Origin: Allofranklinella schreckenbergeri
GTDB lineage: Bacteria; Pseudomonadota; Gammaproteobacteria; Burkholderiales; Burkholderiaceae_C
Direction: 5' to 3'
NCBI RefSeq assembly: GCF_003703475.1
Contig: NZ_RDQM01000009.1
Span: 62,001-126,000, forward strand
Length of the DNA: 64,000 bases
Positions 8,174 to 17,370 of this stretch are shown here, one piece after another; position 1 is the stretch's first letter; each line of letters opens with the position of its first letter. The notes beneath the pieces are model-generated. The model ran no database searches, had not been told where the DNA came from, and saw nothing but the letters and a program-made list of their open reading frames with translations. A program made the position numbers and the translations under genes.

Positions 8174-8998
8174 TCATCGGGCGCTGCCGAAGGTGGGGGC
8201 GAGCCAGTCGCGTGTGATCTGGCCGCTGAAGGTGTGGCTGAAGGGGCCTGCGTTGCCGGGCAGGTGCAGTTGCAGGCGGATGGCGTCGGGCAGGCGCGGG
8301 CGGTTTTCCAGGTTGTGGTGGGTGTTGGGGTTGCCGGGTGCGTTGGGTGTACTGGGCGGGTTGGCGCTGTCTGGCGCGTCCGGCGCGCCGGGCAGGCCGC
8401 CCGATTGCAGTTGCTGGCTGGAGAGTGGGTTGCTCCACCGCCCTTCCAGCGCGTAATGCAGTTGCCAGCGGGCCAGGGGCAATAGCTCCAGGCCTTGGCC
8501 CAGGGCGCTGGATTGGCCTTGCGACCAGGCGGAGGCGGCTTGCCAGGCGGCGGCCCATTGGGCGCGGTCGTATAGCGGCTGGGATTGCCAGCGTGCCCAG
8601 TAGGTTTGGCCGCTCTGGCTGCGGTCGCTCCAGGCGACGACGCGCAGGGCGGGCGGCTGGCCGGGGGCGACGCTGGCGTTGCGGGTGATGCGCAGGACTT
8701 TGCCGTTCCAGTCCAGCGGCGGCAGCGCGGGGGTGAGGGCGATTTCGTCCAGATCGCGGCTCCATTGCGCCAGCGCGGTTTGGAGGGTGGCCTGGTGCGT
8801 GGCGCTGTCGTGGGTGTAGCGCTGCGCGCGCAGCAGGCTGTCCACGCCTTGCCAGCTCAGCGCGGTCATGACGGCCAACAGGGCCAGGGCGACCAGCACT
8901 TCCACCAGCGTGAAGCCGGGCGCGGCGGGCCAGGGGGCCGCAGGGACTGTCGCTGTAGGGGCCGCAGGGGGCGAGACAGGTCGTGCCAGCATGCTCAA
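8174..8998 (-). CDS. gspJ: Type II secretion minor pseudopilin GspJ
   Basis: A 274-residue pseudopilin with the class III prepilin motif GFTLVEVLVALALLAVM near residue 28, after an unusually long Ala/Pro-rich leader. The periplasmic part carries a proline/asparagine-rich insert (about residues 200-220) before the C-terminal strand. Tip-complex subunit of the T2SS. It overlaps the end of gspI by four bases, implying translational coupling. Confidence 0.88.
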   Translation of the reverse strand: MSMLARPVSPPAAPTATVPAAPWPAAPGFTLVEVLVALALLAVMTALSWQGVDSLLRAQRYTHDSATHQATLQTALAQWSRDLDEIALTPALPPLDWNGKVLRITRNASVAPGQPPALRVVAWSDRSQSGQTYWARWQSQPLYDRAQWAAAWQAASAWSQGQSSALGQGLELLPLARWQLHYALEGRWSNPLSSQQLQSGGLPGAPDAPDSANPPSTPNAPGNPNTHHNLENRPRLPDAIRLQLHLPGNAGPFSHTFSGQITRDWLAPTFGSAR

Positions 8999-9396
8999 AA
9001 GCGCCCGACCAGGGTGGAGAGCGAGAGCACGAAGTGCTCGGGCGTGCTGACGCGGGCATCGACGCGCCGCAGCGAGGGGTTGATGGTGCCGCTGGTCACC
9101 AGCTCCACCTCATAGCGGCGCCCGGCTTGCTCGCATGGGCTGCGCGTGGCGCCGATGGAAGGGAGCTGGCCGCGCGCGAGCAGGCGCATCTCCACCAGCG
9201 CGTTTTCCGCGCACCACTGGGCCAGCAGCACATCCTGGCGGCGCTCGGCGCTGTGCAGCAAAGCGCCCGCCACGCGCGTGCCTGCCGCCAGCGCAATGGC
9301 GACGACGGCCAGCGCCACCAGCACTTCCACCAGCGTGAAACCGCGTGCGGGCGGCGTGGCGGTGCGCAGAGCAGAGAGGGGAGTGGGGGACTTCAT
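8995..9396 (-). CDS. gspI: Type II secretion minor pseudopilin GspI
   Basis: A 133-residue pseudopilin starting at ATG 9396, which overlaps the gspH stop in an ATGA arrangement. Prepilin motif GFTLVEVLVALAVVAIALAA near residue 19, with the conserved Glu at +5, followed by the short GspI-type domain (WCAENALVEMRLLARGQLP). GspI nucleates the tip complex with GspJ and GspK. Confidence 0.88.
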   Translation of the reverse strand: MKSPTPLSALRTATPPARGFTLVEVLVALAVVAIALAAGTRVAGALLHSAERRQDVLLAQWCAENALVEMRLLARGQLPSIGATRSPCEQAGRRYEVELVTSGTINPSLRRVDARVSTPEHFVLSLSTLVGRF

Positions 9397-9842
9397 GGCG
9401 TGGCCTCTTGCACCTGAAAGGGCGCCAGGCCATCCGTGGCGATGGTCACGCGCAGGCTGGGGTGGCGGCGGTCGCCCAGGGTGACGCTTTGCGGCGGCAG
9501 GATCGGCTCGGGGCCCAGTTGCAGATCGCCGCCTTGCAGCACCACGGTGCCCGCGCGCTCCCACGCGGTGGGCAGGCGATCGAGCCAATGGCGCGTGCGG
9601 CCTTCAAACACAAAGCCCTCGGGCGTGGCGCGCCAGCGCACGCTTTGGCCGCTGGCGCGTGCGTGCAGGCGGGCCGCTTCCAGCAGCATGGCCAGGCGCT
9701 CGCCCTCGTCGGCCAATTGGCGCTGCGCGCCGCCCGACCAGCCCACCACGGCCAGCCCCGTGGCGATGGCGATGATGGCGGTGACGACCATGATCTCCAT
9801 CAGCGTAAAGCCACGGCTGGCGCGCCAGAAAGTGCGGTGCAT
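9393..9842 (-). CDS. gspH: Type II secretion pseudopilin GspH
   Basis: A 149-residue pseudopilin from ATG 9842. A further in-frame ATG at 9899 overlaps a -10-like box and is less likely. Prepilin motif GFTLMEIMVVTAIIAIAT at residue 11, then the GspH-type beta domain (GFVFEGRTRHW; ATDGLAPFQV). First gene of the gspH-I-J-K unit; the four genes overlap or are separated by 11 bases or fewer. The frame stays open far upstream, antisense to sbcD, which is a GC-rich artefact. The rest of the T2SS is not here, but gspE-gspF begin at 62 kb. Confidence 0.87.
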   Translation of the reverse strand: MHRTFWRASRGFTLMEIMVVTAIIAIATGLAVVGWSGGAQRQLADEGERLAMLLEAARLHARASGQSVRWRATPEGFVFEGRTRHWLDRLPTAWERAGTVVLQGGDLQLGPEPILPPQSVTLGDRRHPSLRVTIATDGLAPFQVQEATP

Positions 9843-9897
9843 GGGAAGGAGTGGGGGCAAGGGGAAAGGGCGGAAGGGCAAAGCGCAAGGCCGGGGC

Positions 9898-9903
9898 ATT
9901 GTA
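9898..9903 (-). promoter_or_regulatory. Putative -10 box (TACAAT) for gspHIJK
   Basis: On the minus strand CCTACAATG sits about 55 bases upstream of the gspH start in the same GC-rich setting as the boxes before glnS, tkt and gspE. No clear -35 is seen. Confidence 0.35.
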
Positions 9904-10007
9904 GGCGCGCCCACATGGCCAGCATGGCGAGCGTGGGCGGCCTGGGCAGGCACAATGGGTTGAGCTGGGCTGTATGGCAAGGCGACTGCAGGCGATTTGA
10001 TTATTTC

Positions 10008-10076
10008 AATCAAAAGGAAATTGCAAGCATTGCCAATGTTGCCAAAACAAGGACATTTTGTTTCTTTTTGATATGT
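10008..10076 (+). repeat. Dispersed AT-rich intergenic palindrome, copy C
   Basis: Left arm AATCAAAAGGAAATTG, core TTGCCAAAACAAGG, right arm TTGTTTCTTTTTGAT. Lies between the diverging gspH and sbcD. Confidence 0.75.
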
Positions 10077-10208
10077 AATAAATGCGGATGAAGGGGCCGG
10101 GCCGTGCACCCCATCCACGTGATGGTCGCGTGATGATGGGCGGCGGCTGGCAACGACGCAGCGCCTTTGCACAACCCGGCACATTCTGGATCTGGAGCCG
10201 TTTCTCTC

Positions 10209-11579
10209 ATGAAAATCCTGCACACCTCCGACTGGCACCTGGGCCGCGCCTTGTATGGGCGCAAGCGCCATGAAGAATTTGCCGCGTTTCTCGACTGGCT
10301 CGTCGCCACCGTGGCCGAGCAGCAGGTGGACGCGCTGCTCATCGCGGGCGATGTGTTCGACACCAGCACGCCGGGCAACCGCGCCCAGGGGCAGTACTAC
10401 CGCTTTTTGCACCGCATCGCCGCGCTGCCCAGTTGCCGCCACGTGGTGGTGGTGGCGGGCAACCACGATTCGCCCGCCTTTCTGGATGCGCCGCGCGACT
10501 TGCTGGCGGCGCTGGATGTGCACGTCATCGGCCAGGCGCGGGCCAATCCGGCCGATGAGGTGCTGCTGCTGCGCGATGCCCAGGGCCAGCCCGAGCTGCT
10601 GGTGTGCGCCGTGCCGTATTTGCGCAGCAGCGATTTGCGCAGCGCCGAGCCGGGCGAGAGCCTGCATGAGAAGGAGCAGAAACTGCGCGAAGGCTTGCAC
10701 GCGCACTACGCCGCCGTGGCCGAGCACGCTCTGGCGCAGCGCGCGGCGCTGGTGGCGCAAGGCGGGCCGCCGGTGCCCATTGTCGCTATGGGGCATTTGT
10801 ACGCCGAGGGCGGCAGCGTGCAGGCGCGCGAGGGGGAAGGTGTGCGCGATTTGTACGTTGGCTCGCTCGGGCGCGTCGATGCCAGCGCCTTCCCGCCCGC
10901 GTTCGATTACGTGGCGCTGGGCCATTTGCATGTGCCGCAAAGCGTGGGCGGCGCGCCAGCCATTCGCTACAGCGGCTCGCCCTTGCCCATGGGCTTTGGT
11001 GAAGCGGGGCAGGCCAAAAGTGTGTGCCTGGTGCAGTGGGCAAGGCCATCGCCCGCCGGGCAGAGCGCTGCTTCGGCAGCTGTTTCGGCAGCTGTTTCGA
11101 CCGCACCCGAGCGCATCGAGCTGCTGCCCGTGCCCACCTTCCAGCCCCTGGTGCGTGTCAGCGGCGATTGGCCTGCGATTGCCAGCCGGTTGGCGCAGCT
11201 GGCTCAGGCCGATGCGGACATCCTGGCCCAAGCCAGCGCCGATCCTGCCGCAGCGGCCCCCGCGCCCCCCGGCGCGTGGCTGGAGGTGGTGTACGACGGC
11301 GTGGCCCTGATGCCCGATTTGCGCGCGCGGCTGGACGAGGCCGTGGCGGGCACGCGCTTGCAGGTGCTGCGGGTGAAAAACACCCGCCTGAGCGCCCAAG
11401 CGCTGGCGCACAGCGCGCAGGCGCTGACGTTGGAGCCGCAAGAGCTGGATGCGCGCGAGGTGTTCGAGCGCTGCCTGGAGGCCCACGCCGTTGCCGCCGA
11501 GCAGCGCCAGCCGCTGTGGCAGGCGTACGACGAAATCCTGCATGCGCTGCATGAGGAGGATGCGCAGGCGCAGGAGTGA
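10209..11579 (+). CDS. sbcD: Exonuclease SbcD
   Basis: A 456-residue Mre11-type metallophosphoesterase. Motifs: MKILHTSDWHLGR at the N-terminus, AGDVFDT near residue 46, VAGNHDSP near 84, AMGHLYAEG and LGHLHVPQ with the metal-binding histidines. SbcD is the nuclease subunit of SbcCD, which opens hairpins and removes protein-blocked DNA ends. The ATG at 10209 begins exactly at the family start. Normally sbcC follows at once; here the next 190 bp are non-coding, and efeO is then on the opposite strand. A Pro/Ala-rich segment near residues 340-375 replaces a shorter linker. Confidence 0.92.
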   Translation: MKILHTSDWHLGRALYGRKRHEEFAAFLDWLVATVAEQQVDALLIAGDVFDTSTPGNRAQGQYYRFLHRIAALPSCRHVVVVAGNHDSPAFLDAPRDLLAALDVHVIGQARANPADEVLLLRDAQGQPELLVCAVPYLRSSDLRSAEPGESLHEKEQKLREGLHAHYAAVAEHALAQRAALVAQGGPPVPIVAMGHLYAEGGSVQAREGEGVRDLYVGSLGRVDASAFPPAFDYVALGHLHVPQSVGGAPAIRYSGSPLPMGFGEAGQAKSVCLVQWARPSPAGQSAASAAVSAAVSTAPERIELLPVPTFQPLVRVSGDWPAIASRLAQLAQADADILAQASADPAAAAPAPPGAWLEVVYDGVALMPDLRARLDEAVAGTRLQVLRVKNTRLSAQALAHSAQALTLEPQELDAREVFERCLEAHAVAAEQRQPLWQAYDEILHALHEEDAQAQE

Positions 11580-11602
11580 TTCGGCCCGGTGCTGAATTAC
11601 AT

Positions 11603-11670
11603 ATCAATATAAAAATGGATTTAGCAATATCAAGCCCAAATATGGGTGAAAAATTTTCTATTGATTTAGA
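11603..11670 (+). repeat. Dispersed AT-rich intergenic palindrome, copy D (degenerate)
   Basis: Arms ATCAATATAAAAATGG and TTTTCTATTGATTT, core GCCCAAATATGGG. Weaker match than most copies. Between the converging sbcD and efeO. Confidence 0.5.
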
Positions 11671-11675
11671 AAATA

Positions 11676-11741
11676 ACGCCCTCACGGCGCTGGGGCAGGC
11701 CGTGAGGGCGTTTGGCAGGCACGGGCCGCGCGGCCCGTGCA
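11676..11741. terminator. Two adjacent hairpins between sbcD and efeO
   Basis: Hairpin 1 (11676-11713) pairs AACGCCCTCACGGC with GCCGTGAGGGCGTT. Hairpin 2 (11720-11741) is the palindrome GCACGGGCC-GCGC-GGCCCGTGC. They sit where two converging transcription units end. Hairpin 1 has a short A/T flank on both sides, suiting bidirectional termination. Confidence 0.6.
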
Positions 11742-11768
11742 GTGGGCGATGCGGCTGAGGGCTGTCGA

Positions 11769-12602
11769 TCAGTTCAGGCCGAGCTTGCCGCGCAGGGTGG
11801 AGAGGTCTTCGGCCAGCTTGTTGATGGCGGCGGCCATGACGGTGCGGTCTTTGTCGCTGAGCTGGTCGTAATCGACATAGCCCTTGCCGTCCTTGGCCTC
11901 GTATTTCTTCAGGATGTCGAAAACGGTTGTGAAGTTCTTGTCCACTTCGGCCAGGAAGGTTTTTTCCTTCTCGGCGATGAGCGGGCGCACGAGTTCGACG
12001 ATTTTGTAGGAGCCATCGACGTTGGCTTTGAAGTCCCACAGGTCTTTCTTGCTGTAGCGGTTTTCCTCGCCGGAGATTTTGGTGGCGGCCACTTCTTCCA
12101 TCAGCACGGCCGCGCCGCCGACGACGATCTCGGGCGGGAAGGTCAGCTTGCCGATGCGCGATTGCAGCTCCTTGACGTCGGCCAGCAGCTTGTCGGCCAC
12201 GGGCTTGACGTCGTCGGCGGTTTTTTTCTCCCACAGGCTGTATTCGATGCGGTGGAAACCGGGGAAGGCGGGGTCTTTCTCGGCGCCTTCGTAGTCGTCG
12301 GCGCGCGAGTCGATGGCCACGTCCAGATCGCTGAACAGCTCGGCGATGGGTTCGACTTTTTCATAGCTCACGCGCGTGGGGGCGTAGAGGGTTTTGGCTT
12401 TTTCGATGTCGCCGGCCTTGACGGCTTCGACGAAGGCGGTGGTGTCCTTGACGAGCTGGTCAACGTTCTCGCTGACGTAGAGCTTGTATTCGGCAATGGG
12501 GGCCACGAGGTCGAGCGCGGCAGCCTTGGCTTGCGCGAAGGCGTTGCCTGCCAGGGCTGCCAGTGCGGCGGTGGCGATGAGGTGTTTGAAGGTCATGGTC
12601 AA
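11769..12602 (-). CDS. efeO: Imelysin / EfeO-type periplasmic iron-uptake protein (second copy)
   Basis: A 277-residue M75 (imelysin) domain protein with a clear signal peptide (HLIATAALAALAGNAFAQA). The domain has the family HxxE metal motif in GFHRIEYSLW near residue 120 and WDFKANVDGSYKIV further on. It lacks the cupredoxin domain of the longer EfeO at 14138-15358. A second in-frame ATG is at 12596. It is the last gene of the efeU-efeO-efeB-efeO unit, 66 bases after efeB. Known EfeO proteins deliver ferrous iron to the permease; what two paralogues do here is not evident. Confidence 0.88.
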   Translation of the reverse strand: MTMTFKHLIATAALAALAGNAFAQAKAAALDLVAPIAEYKLYVSENVDQLVKDTTAFVEAVKAGDIEKAKTLYAPTRVSYEKVEPIAELFSDLDVAIDSRADDYEGAEKDPAFPGFHRIEYSLWEKKTADDVKPVADKLLADVKELQSRIGKLTFPPEIVVGGAAVLMEEVAATKISGEENRYSKKDLWDFKANVDGSYKIVELVRPLIAEKEKTFLAEVDKNFTTVFDILKKYEAKDGKGYVDYDQLSDKDRTVMAAAINKLAEDLSTLRGKLGLN

Positions 12603-12668
12603 GTCTCCTGGCTGGCGTGCAGCCGTTGGGGTGGGAAAAATGGTTTGGCCAGGGTGGGTTAGCTGGCC

Positions 12669-14069
12669 TTAGCTGGCTTTTTGCGTGCCTTGGCGCACGG
12701 CGGCGATGAGGGCGCTGCCCAGGTAGTCGCTGTTGCCCTGCACGCCGGGCAGGGTGAAGAAGTAGCCGCCGCCGACGGGCTTGATGTATTCCTCCAGCGG
12801 CTCGCCGTCGAGCTTGCGCTGCACGGCGATGAAGCCTTGCTCCAGATCGGCCTGGTAGCAGATGAACAGCAGCCCCTGGTCAAGCTGGCCGTTCTTGGCG
12901 ATGCCGTTGGAGTAGTTGAAGGGGCGGCGCAGGATGAGGTGCTTGTCCGATTCGGGCGTGCGCGGGTTGGCCAGGCGGATGTGTGAGTCCAGCGCGGTGA
13001 TGTCGCCCTCGGGGTCTTTGCTGTAGTCGGGCACCTGGAATTCGGTGGCGTCGCGCTGGTCCAGCGGCGCGCCGCTCATCTTGGTGCGGCCGAAGATTTG
13101 CTCTTGCTCGTTGAGCGGGGTGCGGTCCCAGCGCTCGACGAAGTTGCGGATGATGCGCACGGCCTGGTAGGTGCCGCCGTGCGCCCAGGCCGGCTCTTGC
13201 TGGCGCTGGCTGTCCACCCACACGATGCGGCGCATCAGCGCGTCGTCGTCGGCATTGGGGTTGGCCGAGCCGTCGCGAAAGCCCAGGAAGTTGCGCGCGC
13301 TCTCGACGCTGCCGTCGGGGCCGGGGGCGATGACGGGGACGTTGCCTTCTTGCTTCCAGCGCGGCACGAGCTGGTCGCTCAAGTTCTTGATGATGTCGCG
13401 CAGGGCGTGGATGGTGGTGTCTTGCGTGTTGGCGCAGATTTGCAGGCTGATGTCGCCGTGGCAGAGGGATGCGTCCAGCGCGTCGTTGGGAAAGCGCGTC
13501 ATGCGCTGCAATTGCACGGGCTTGTGCGGCGCCAGCCAGGGGCGATCGTCAAACAGCGAGCTGCCCAGCGAGACGGTGATGGTCAGCGCATCGGGCGCGA
13601 TGTCGGGGCCGAGGATGCCCGAATCGGCCGGCGGCAGCAGCGGGTCCAGCTCGGGCGGCGTGCCGCCCTGGGTGAGGAACAGGGCGCGCTCGGTCAGGCG
13701 CCGCAGCAGGTGCTCAAGCTCATCGGGCGTTTCGGCCAGGGCCGCAAAGCTGGCGATCATGCCGTTGGCCGGGCGCGCGGTGGTGATGCCCGCCTGGTGC
13801 GGGCCGAAGAAGGCCACGCGGTCTTGCGGGGAGGCGCGGTGGCTGACGGGCGCATCGGTGACTTTGCCCGAGCCTTTGGGGCTGGCCGCAGCGCCTGCGC
13901 TGGCGGCGGCCTGGTGGGCGCAGCTGCCCAAGGCGGCCGAACCCAGCCCGGCCAGCCCGGCCAGCCCGGCCAGGCCCAAGCCCTTGAGCGCCTGGCGGCG
14001 CGGCAGGGCGGGTCGGTCGTTGCTGGGGGTGGGGTTGTCGGGGTTTGCCTGGGATGTATCGCGTGTCAT
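12669..14069 (-). CDS. efeB: Deferrochelatase/peroxidase EfeB (DyP type, Tat-exported)
   Basis: A 466-residue haem-containing DyP peroxidase. A twin-arginine signal is visible ([15 protein letters not shown] near residues 24-38, ending ALGSCAHQ). DyP motifs: [12 protein letters not shown], with the distal Asp of Gxx[13 protein letters not shown] and the C-terminal [11 protein letters not shown]. In EfeUOB, EfeB oxidises ferrous iron or handles haem in the periplasm before import by EfeU. It lies 69 bases after the long efeO. Confidence 0.92.
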   Translation of the reverse strand: MTRDTSQANPDNPTPSNDRPALPRRQALKGLGLAGLAGLAGLGSAALGSCAHQAAASAGAAASPKGSGKVTDAPVSHRASPQDRVAFFGPHQAGITTARPANGMIASFAALAETPDELEHLLRRLTERALFLTQGGTPPELDPLLPPADSGILGPDIAPDALTITVSLGSSLFDDRPWLAPHKPVQLQRMTRFPNDALDASLCHGDISLQICANTQDTTIHALRDIIKNLSDQLVPRWKQEGNVPVIAPGPDGSVESARNFLGFRDGSANPNADDDALMRRIVWVDSQRQQEPAWAHGGTYQAVRIIRNFVERWDRTPLNEQEQIFGRTKMSGAPLDQRDATEFQVPDYSKDPEGDITALDSHIRLANPRTPESDKHLILRRPFNYSNGIAKNGQLDQGLLFICYQADLEQGFIAVQRKLDGEPLEEYIKPVGGGYFFTLPGVQGNSDYLGSALIAAVRQGTQKAS

Positions 14070-14137
14070 GGCATGGATCCGTGGGTATGAAAAATGGGTG
14101 CGCTGGCTGGCTCGCGTGCCCGTTGGTAATGGCCGGG

Positions 14138-15358
14138 TTACTCCAGCCCCAGTGCGGGGTTGATCTGGGCGATGGCGTCGGCCAGCTCGCCCAGCAGGGC
14201 GGCGAGCCGGGCGCGCTGCTCGGGCGTGATTTGGGCGTAGGGCGGCCAGCTGGGTTCGGAATCTGTTTCGCCTTGCGCCTGCACTTGGTGCGCCTGTAGC
14301 GCGTTACGCACGGCGGCAAAGCGCTGCTGCACCTGGGCGGCCAGCTCGGGCTGCGCGCCTTGCAGCAGCGGGCCGGTGAGCAGGACGATTTTTTCCATGC
14401 CCTCCAGGTTGGCGTGCACATCGGCCAGGTCGGTCTGGGCGTAGGGGTTTTCGCCTTGAGCCAGCGCGCCTTCTTGCAGGCGGTGGATCAGCCAGAGGGC
14501 GCTGTCGCTCAAGTCCTCGGGCTTTTGTTGCAGCTCACGCAGACGGGTTTTGAGGGCATCGGCATCGGCGGCCAGTTGCTGGGCTGCGTTGCTCAGGCCA
14601 GCGGTGCTGCCTTGTTGGAACAGGGCTTTTTCCAGGCGGTGAAAGCCGGTGAAGGCGGGGTCGTCCTCGCGCTGGGCCAGGTAGCTGGCCTGCGGGTCGA
14701 TGCGCGCCTCCAGATCGGCAAAGCGCCCGGCCACGCCCTCGATGCGCTTGTAGGCCGCGCGCGCTTGTAGCCAGTGCGCGCGAGCGGCGTTCACATCGCC
14801 TGCCGCAACGGCTTCGGCCAGGGCCAGGGCTTGTTTGTGCAGCGCGCCCGATTGCATGATGAGGTGCACGCGGCTTTCCGACAGCGGGCCGATGAAGGCT
14901 TCGATGGGCGGGCGCAGGCGCTCGGCCTCGGACGATGCGGTGGGCGTGACGGTGAGGCTGCCGCGCGGGTTGGACAGCAGGCCGCAGGTGATGGCGAAGC
15001 TGCCGGGGCGCAGCTTGACGGTCAGCAGCGAGTGAAAGCCCGGCGCGATGTTCTCGCGCTCGGCGACGACCATCACGCCGTCGAGGATCTCCCACTCCAG
15101 CGGGCGGCGCGAGGCGTTGTGGATTTCGAACGTGGTCACGCCCGCAGGCAGGGTGAAGTCGGCCGGCTCGCAGGTGGCGTCGTTGACGATGACCTTGTGC
15201 GTGTGGCCGCGCTCAGGCCCCTTGGCCGTGCGCGTGGCGTAATAAAACACGGCGATGGCGGCCACCACCAGCAAGGCCGAGAGCGCCAGCGCGATGTAGA
15301 TGAATTTGCCGGGGCCAGGGGCGCTGGCCGGGGTTTGAGGGGCGGCGGTGGGCTGCAT
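14138..15358 (-). CDS. efeO: Iron-uptake protein EfeO, cupredoxin plus imelysin domains
   Basis: A 406-residue protein with an N-terminal membrane anchor (residues about 19-40, [21 protein letters not shown]) in place of a cleaved signal. An EfeO-type cupredoxin domain follows (about 53-145, with C62 and the [11 protein letters not shown] block), then an M75 imelysin domain with [10 protein letters not shown] as the HxxE region. The cupredoxin part is proposed to bind and oxidise metal, the imelysin part to hand it on. It lies between efeU and efeB in the same orientation. Confidence 0.92.
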   Translation of the reverse strand: MQPTAAPQTPASAPGPGKFIYIALALSALLVVAAIAVFYYATRTAKGPERGHTHKVIVNDATCEPADFTLPAGVTTFEIHNASRRPLEWEILDGVMVVAERENIAPGFHSLLTVKLRPGSFAITCGLLSNPRGSLTVTPTASSEAERLRPPIEAFIGPLSESRVHLIMQSGALHKQALALAEAVAAGDVNAARAHWLQARAAYKRIEGVAGRFADLEARIDPQASYLAQREDDPAFTGFHRLEKALFQQGSTAGLSNAAQQLAADADALKTRLRELQQKPEDLSDSALWLIHRLQEGALAQGENPYAQTDLADVHANLEGMEKIVLLTGPLLQGAQPELAAQVQQRFAAVRNALQAHQVQAQGETDSEPSWPPYAQITPEQRARLAALLGELADAIAQINPALGLE

Positions 15359-15426
15359 GGGCGGTTTGAAAAAAGTGGGCTGGTGGGGGGCAGTCGCTTC
15401 AGGCGGGTCGGCTCAGGGTGGTCGAT

Positions 15427-16257
15427 TCAGGTAGAGCGGGGCGGGGCCTCTTTCATCGGCTGCAGGAACAGCGCCAGTGCGGGCGCGAGGTAGAGCAGCC
15501 AGGCCAGCGCCTCGCCCCAGGTGGGCGACTCGTGGTAGCCCAGCAGGCCCGAGAGCACGGTGCCCGCCACGCTGGCATTGGGCAGGGTGCGGCTCAAATC
15601 CCACACTGGCGCTTGCAGCCAATTCCACACGCCCGCTTCGTGCAGGTTGCGCAGCACGCCCGCCAGCAGGCCTGCGGCCACGAACAGGATGAAGATGCCG
15701 GTGTAGCGGAAGAGCTTGTGCAGGTTCAGCCGCACGCCGCCCCAGTAAATGCCCAGGCCCAGCGCCACGGCGACGGCGATGCCCGCCAGCGCGCCCAGCG
15801 GCGCGGCCGGGCCGGGGCTTTGCTGGAAGATGGCCAGCAGGAAGAACACCGATTCCAGCCCCTCGCGCGCGACGGCGAAAAACGCCATGCCGATCAGCGC
15901 CCAGGCGCCGCCCTGGCCCCGGCTGGCATCCAGCGCGGCGTCGATGCCCGCGTGCAGCTCGGCCTTGAGCGAGCGCGCCGCGCGCCGCATCCACAGCACC
16001 ATGTAGGAGAGCACGCCCACGGCCACCAGGCCGACGATGGCCTCGAACAGCTCTTGCGTTTTTTGCGGGAACTCGCGCCCGGCCAGCAGCACGGCAGCGC
16101 CGGCCAGCAGCGACAGCGCCACGGCCAGCAGCACGCCCACCCAGATGGCGGGCAGCCATTGCGCGCGCCCCGTCTGGCGCAGGTAGCTGGCGATGATGCC
16201 CACGATCAGGGCCGCCTCCAGCCCCTCGCGCAGCATGATGAGAAATGGTGCGAGCAT
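15427..16257 (-). CDS. efeU: Ferrous iron permease EfeU (FTR1 family)
   Basis: A 276-residue polytopic inner-membrane protein with about seven hydrophobic segments. Both REGLE iron motifs of the FTR1 family are intact: LREGLEAAL in the first helix and AREGLESVFF near residue 133. First gene of the efe operon. No consensus Fur box was recognised upstream; that short spacer instead holds an AT-rich palindrome copy. Confidence 0.93.
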   Translation of the reverse strand: MLAPFLIMLREGLEAALIVGIIASYLRQTGRAQWLPAIWVGVLLAVALSLLAGAAVLLAGREFPQKTQELFEAIVGLVAVGVLSYMVLWMRRAARSLKAELHAGIDAALDASRGQGGAWALIGMAFFAVAREGLESVFFLLAIFQQSPGPAAPLGALAGIAVAVALGLGIYWGGVRLNLHKLFRYTGIFILFVAAGLLAGVLRNLHEAGVWNWLQAPVWDLSRTLPNASVAGTVLSGLLGYHESPTWGEALAWLLYLAPALALFLQPMKEAPPRST

Positions 16258-16268
16258 GGTTTATTTAT

Positions 16269-16337
16269 AAATCAAATAGAAATATGATCTATTGCATAGG
16301 TTGCCATTTTATGGTTATTTCTTTCCCTTTTGATTTG
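16269..16337 (+). repeat. Dispersed AT-rich intergenic palindrome, copy E (degenerate core)
   Basis: Strong arms AAATCAAATAGAAATA and TTTCCCTTTTGATTTG; the core TTGCCATTTTATGG is diverged. It occupies the presumed promoter region of efeU. Confidence 0.6.
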
Positions 16338-16348
16338 TAATTCATGTT

Positions 16349-16372
16349 GTCATGCCGCCTCTGCGGCATGAC
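16349..16372 (-). terminator. Hairpin downstream of the porin gene
   Basis: Perfect palindrome GTCATGCCGC-CTCT-GCGGCATGAC, 11 bases past the porin stop. No strong T-run, so Rho-independent action is uncertain. Confidence 0.6.
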
Positions 16373-16383
16373 GATGGATGCTC

Positions 16384-17370
16384 TTAGAAGTAATGACGCA
16401 ACCCGATGCCGAAGGAGCGGAAGTCTTGCCCGGCGCGCTCGACGCCGAGATCTTTGCCGTAGGTTGCGCCTTTGGCGTTGTCCAGATGGGTGTAGAGCGC
16501 GTAGAACTTGGTGCGTTTGCTCAGGTTGTAATTCCAGGCCAGCGTCCACTGCGTGGCGCTGCTATCGGCCACGTGTTTGTAGGCGCTGGCATGCCCGGCG
16601 TTGAGGTGGATTTCGTTGTTGCCGAAGGTGTAAATGCCCACCAGGCGGTAGTTGTTGCGCGCGCCAGCGCCCTCGATCCAGCCGTTTTCATCGCGCTGGT
16701 AATAGCCGCCAAACTGGAAATCGCCCAGCGTGTAAAGCCCGCGCAGACTCAGCTGCTTGGCCTGGTCGTAATGCACGTAGGAGGCGGCCAGGGAGAGATC
16801 GCCCACGTCGTAATTGGCCACCAGCTCGTAGGCGTGGGCATTGACGCCATCGACGGTTTTGCGATCGTCCTTCAGGCTCATGCCCAGCTCCAGGGTGAAG
16901 CCGCCGAACTCGGGGGTGACGTAGGAGAAGCGATGGTCGGCGGGCATGAGGTCGGCAAACAGCCAATCGGCCGATGTGCCCACGTTGTCGTTGTGCAGGC
17001 TGGTTTCCTCCACGATGGTCTTCATGGATTGGCCGCCGTAGTTGCCCAGGCGCACGCGGCCCCAGTCGCCCGCCAGCCAGACTTCGGCATTGCTGGCGTA
17101 GCCGTCTTCGGCAGCGCCGTCGGTGCTGTCGATATCCATCTCGAACTGAAAACCGGCCTTGAGGCCGCCGCCGAGGTCTTCCTCACCCAAAAAGCCCAGG
17201 TTGGAGCCGTTGTTGAGCATGTGGGTGCGGGCCTTAGCATCGGTGAGCTTGGTGTGCTCCACCGTGGTGTTGACCCGACCGTACAACGTGACAGAGCTTT
17301 GGGCGAGCGCGGATGAGGACAGGCCCAGCAGGGCCACAGAAGCGGCGATGCAAAGAAGGTGTTTTTTCAT
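16384..17370 (-). CDS. General outer-membrane porin (beta-proteobacterial type)
   Basis: A 328-residue trimeric porin of the Porin_4 class: Sec signal peptide (LLCIAASVALLGLSSSALAQ), mature start SSVTLYGRV, GFLGEEDLGGGLKAGFQFE near residue 60, RLGNYGG near 107 and the outer-membrane C-terminal signature ending in Phe (GLRHYF). Alternating strands indicate a 16-strand barrel. It differs in its loops from the porin at 19740, so the pair probably have different solute preference. It diverges from the hydroxypyruvate-isomerase-like gene. Confidence 0.92.
   Translation of the reverse strand: MKKHLLCIAASVALLGLSSSALAQSSVTLYGRVNTTVEHTKLTDAKARTHMLNNGSNLGFLGEEDLGGGLKAGFQFEMDIDSTDGAAEDGYASNAEVWLAGDWGRVRLGNYGGQSMKTIVEETSLHNDNVGTSADWLFADLMPADHRFSYVTPEFGGFTLELGMSLKDDRKTVDGVNAHAYELVANYDVGDLSLAASYVHYDQAKQLSLRGLYTLGDFQFGGYYQRDENGWIEGAGARNNYRLVGIYTFGNNEIHLNAGHASAYKHVADSSATQWTLAWNYNLSKRTKFYALYTHLDNAKGATYGKDLGVERAGQDFRSFGIGLRHYF

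Noticed and set aside
9843-11552. Very long upstream extension of the gspH frame (719 codons in all)
   Set aside because: It crosses the palindrome repeat and lies antisense to sbcD; only the last about 149 codons make a pseudopilin.
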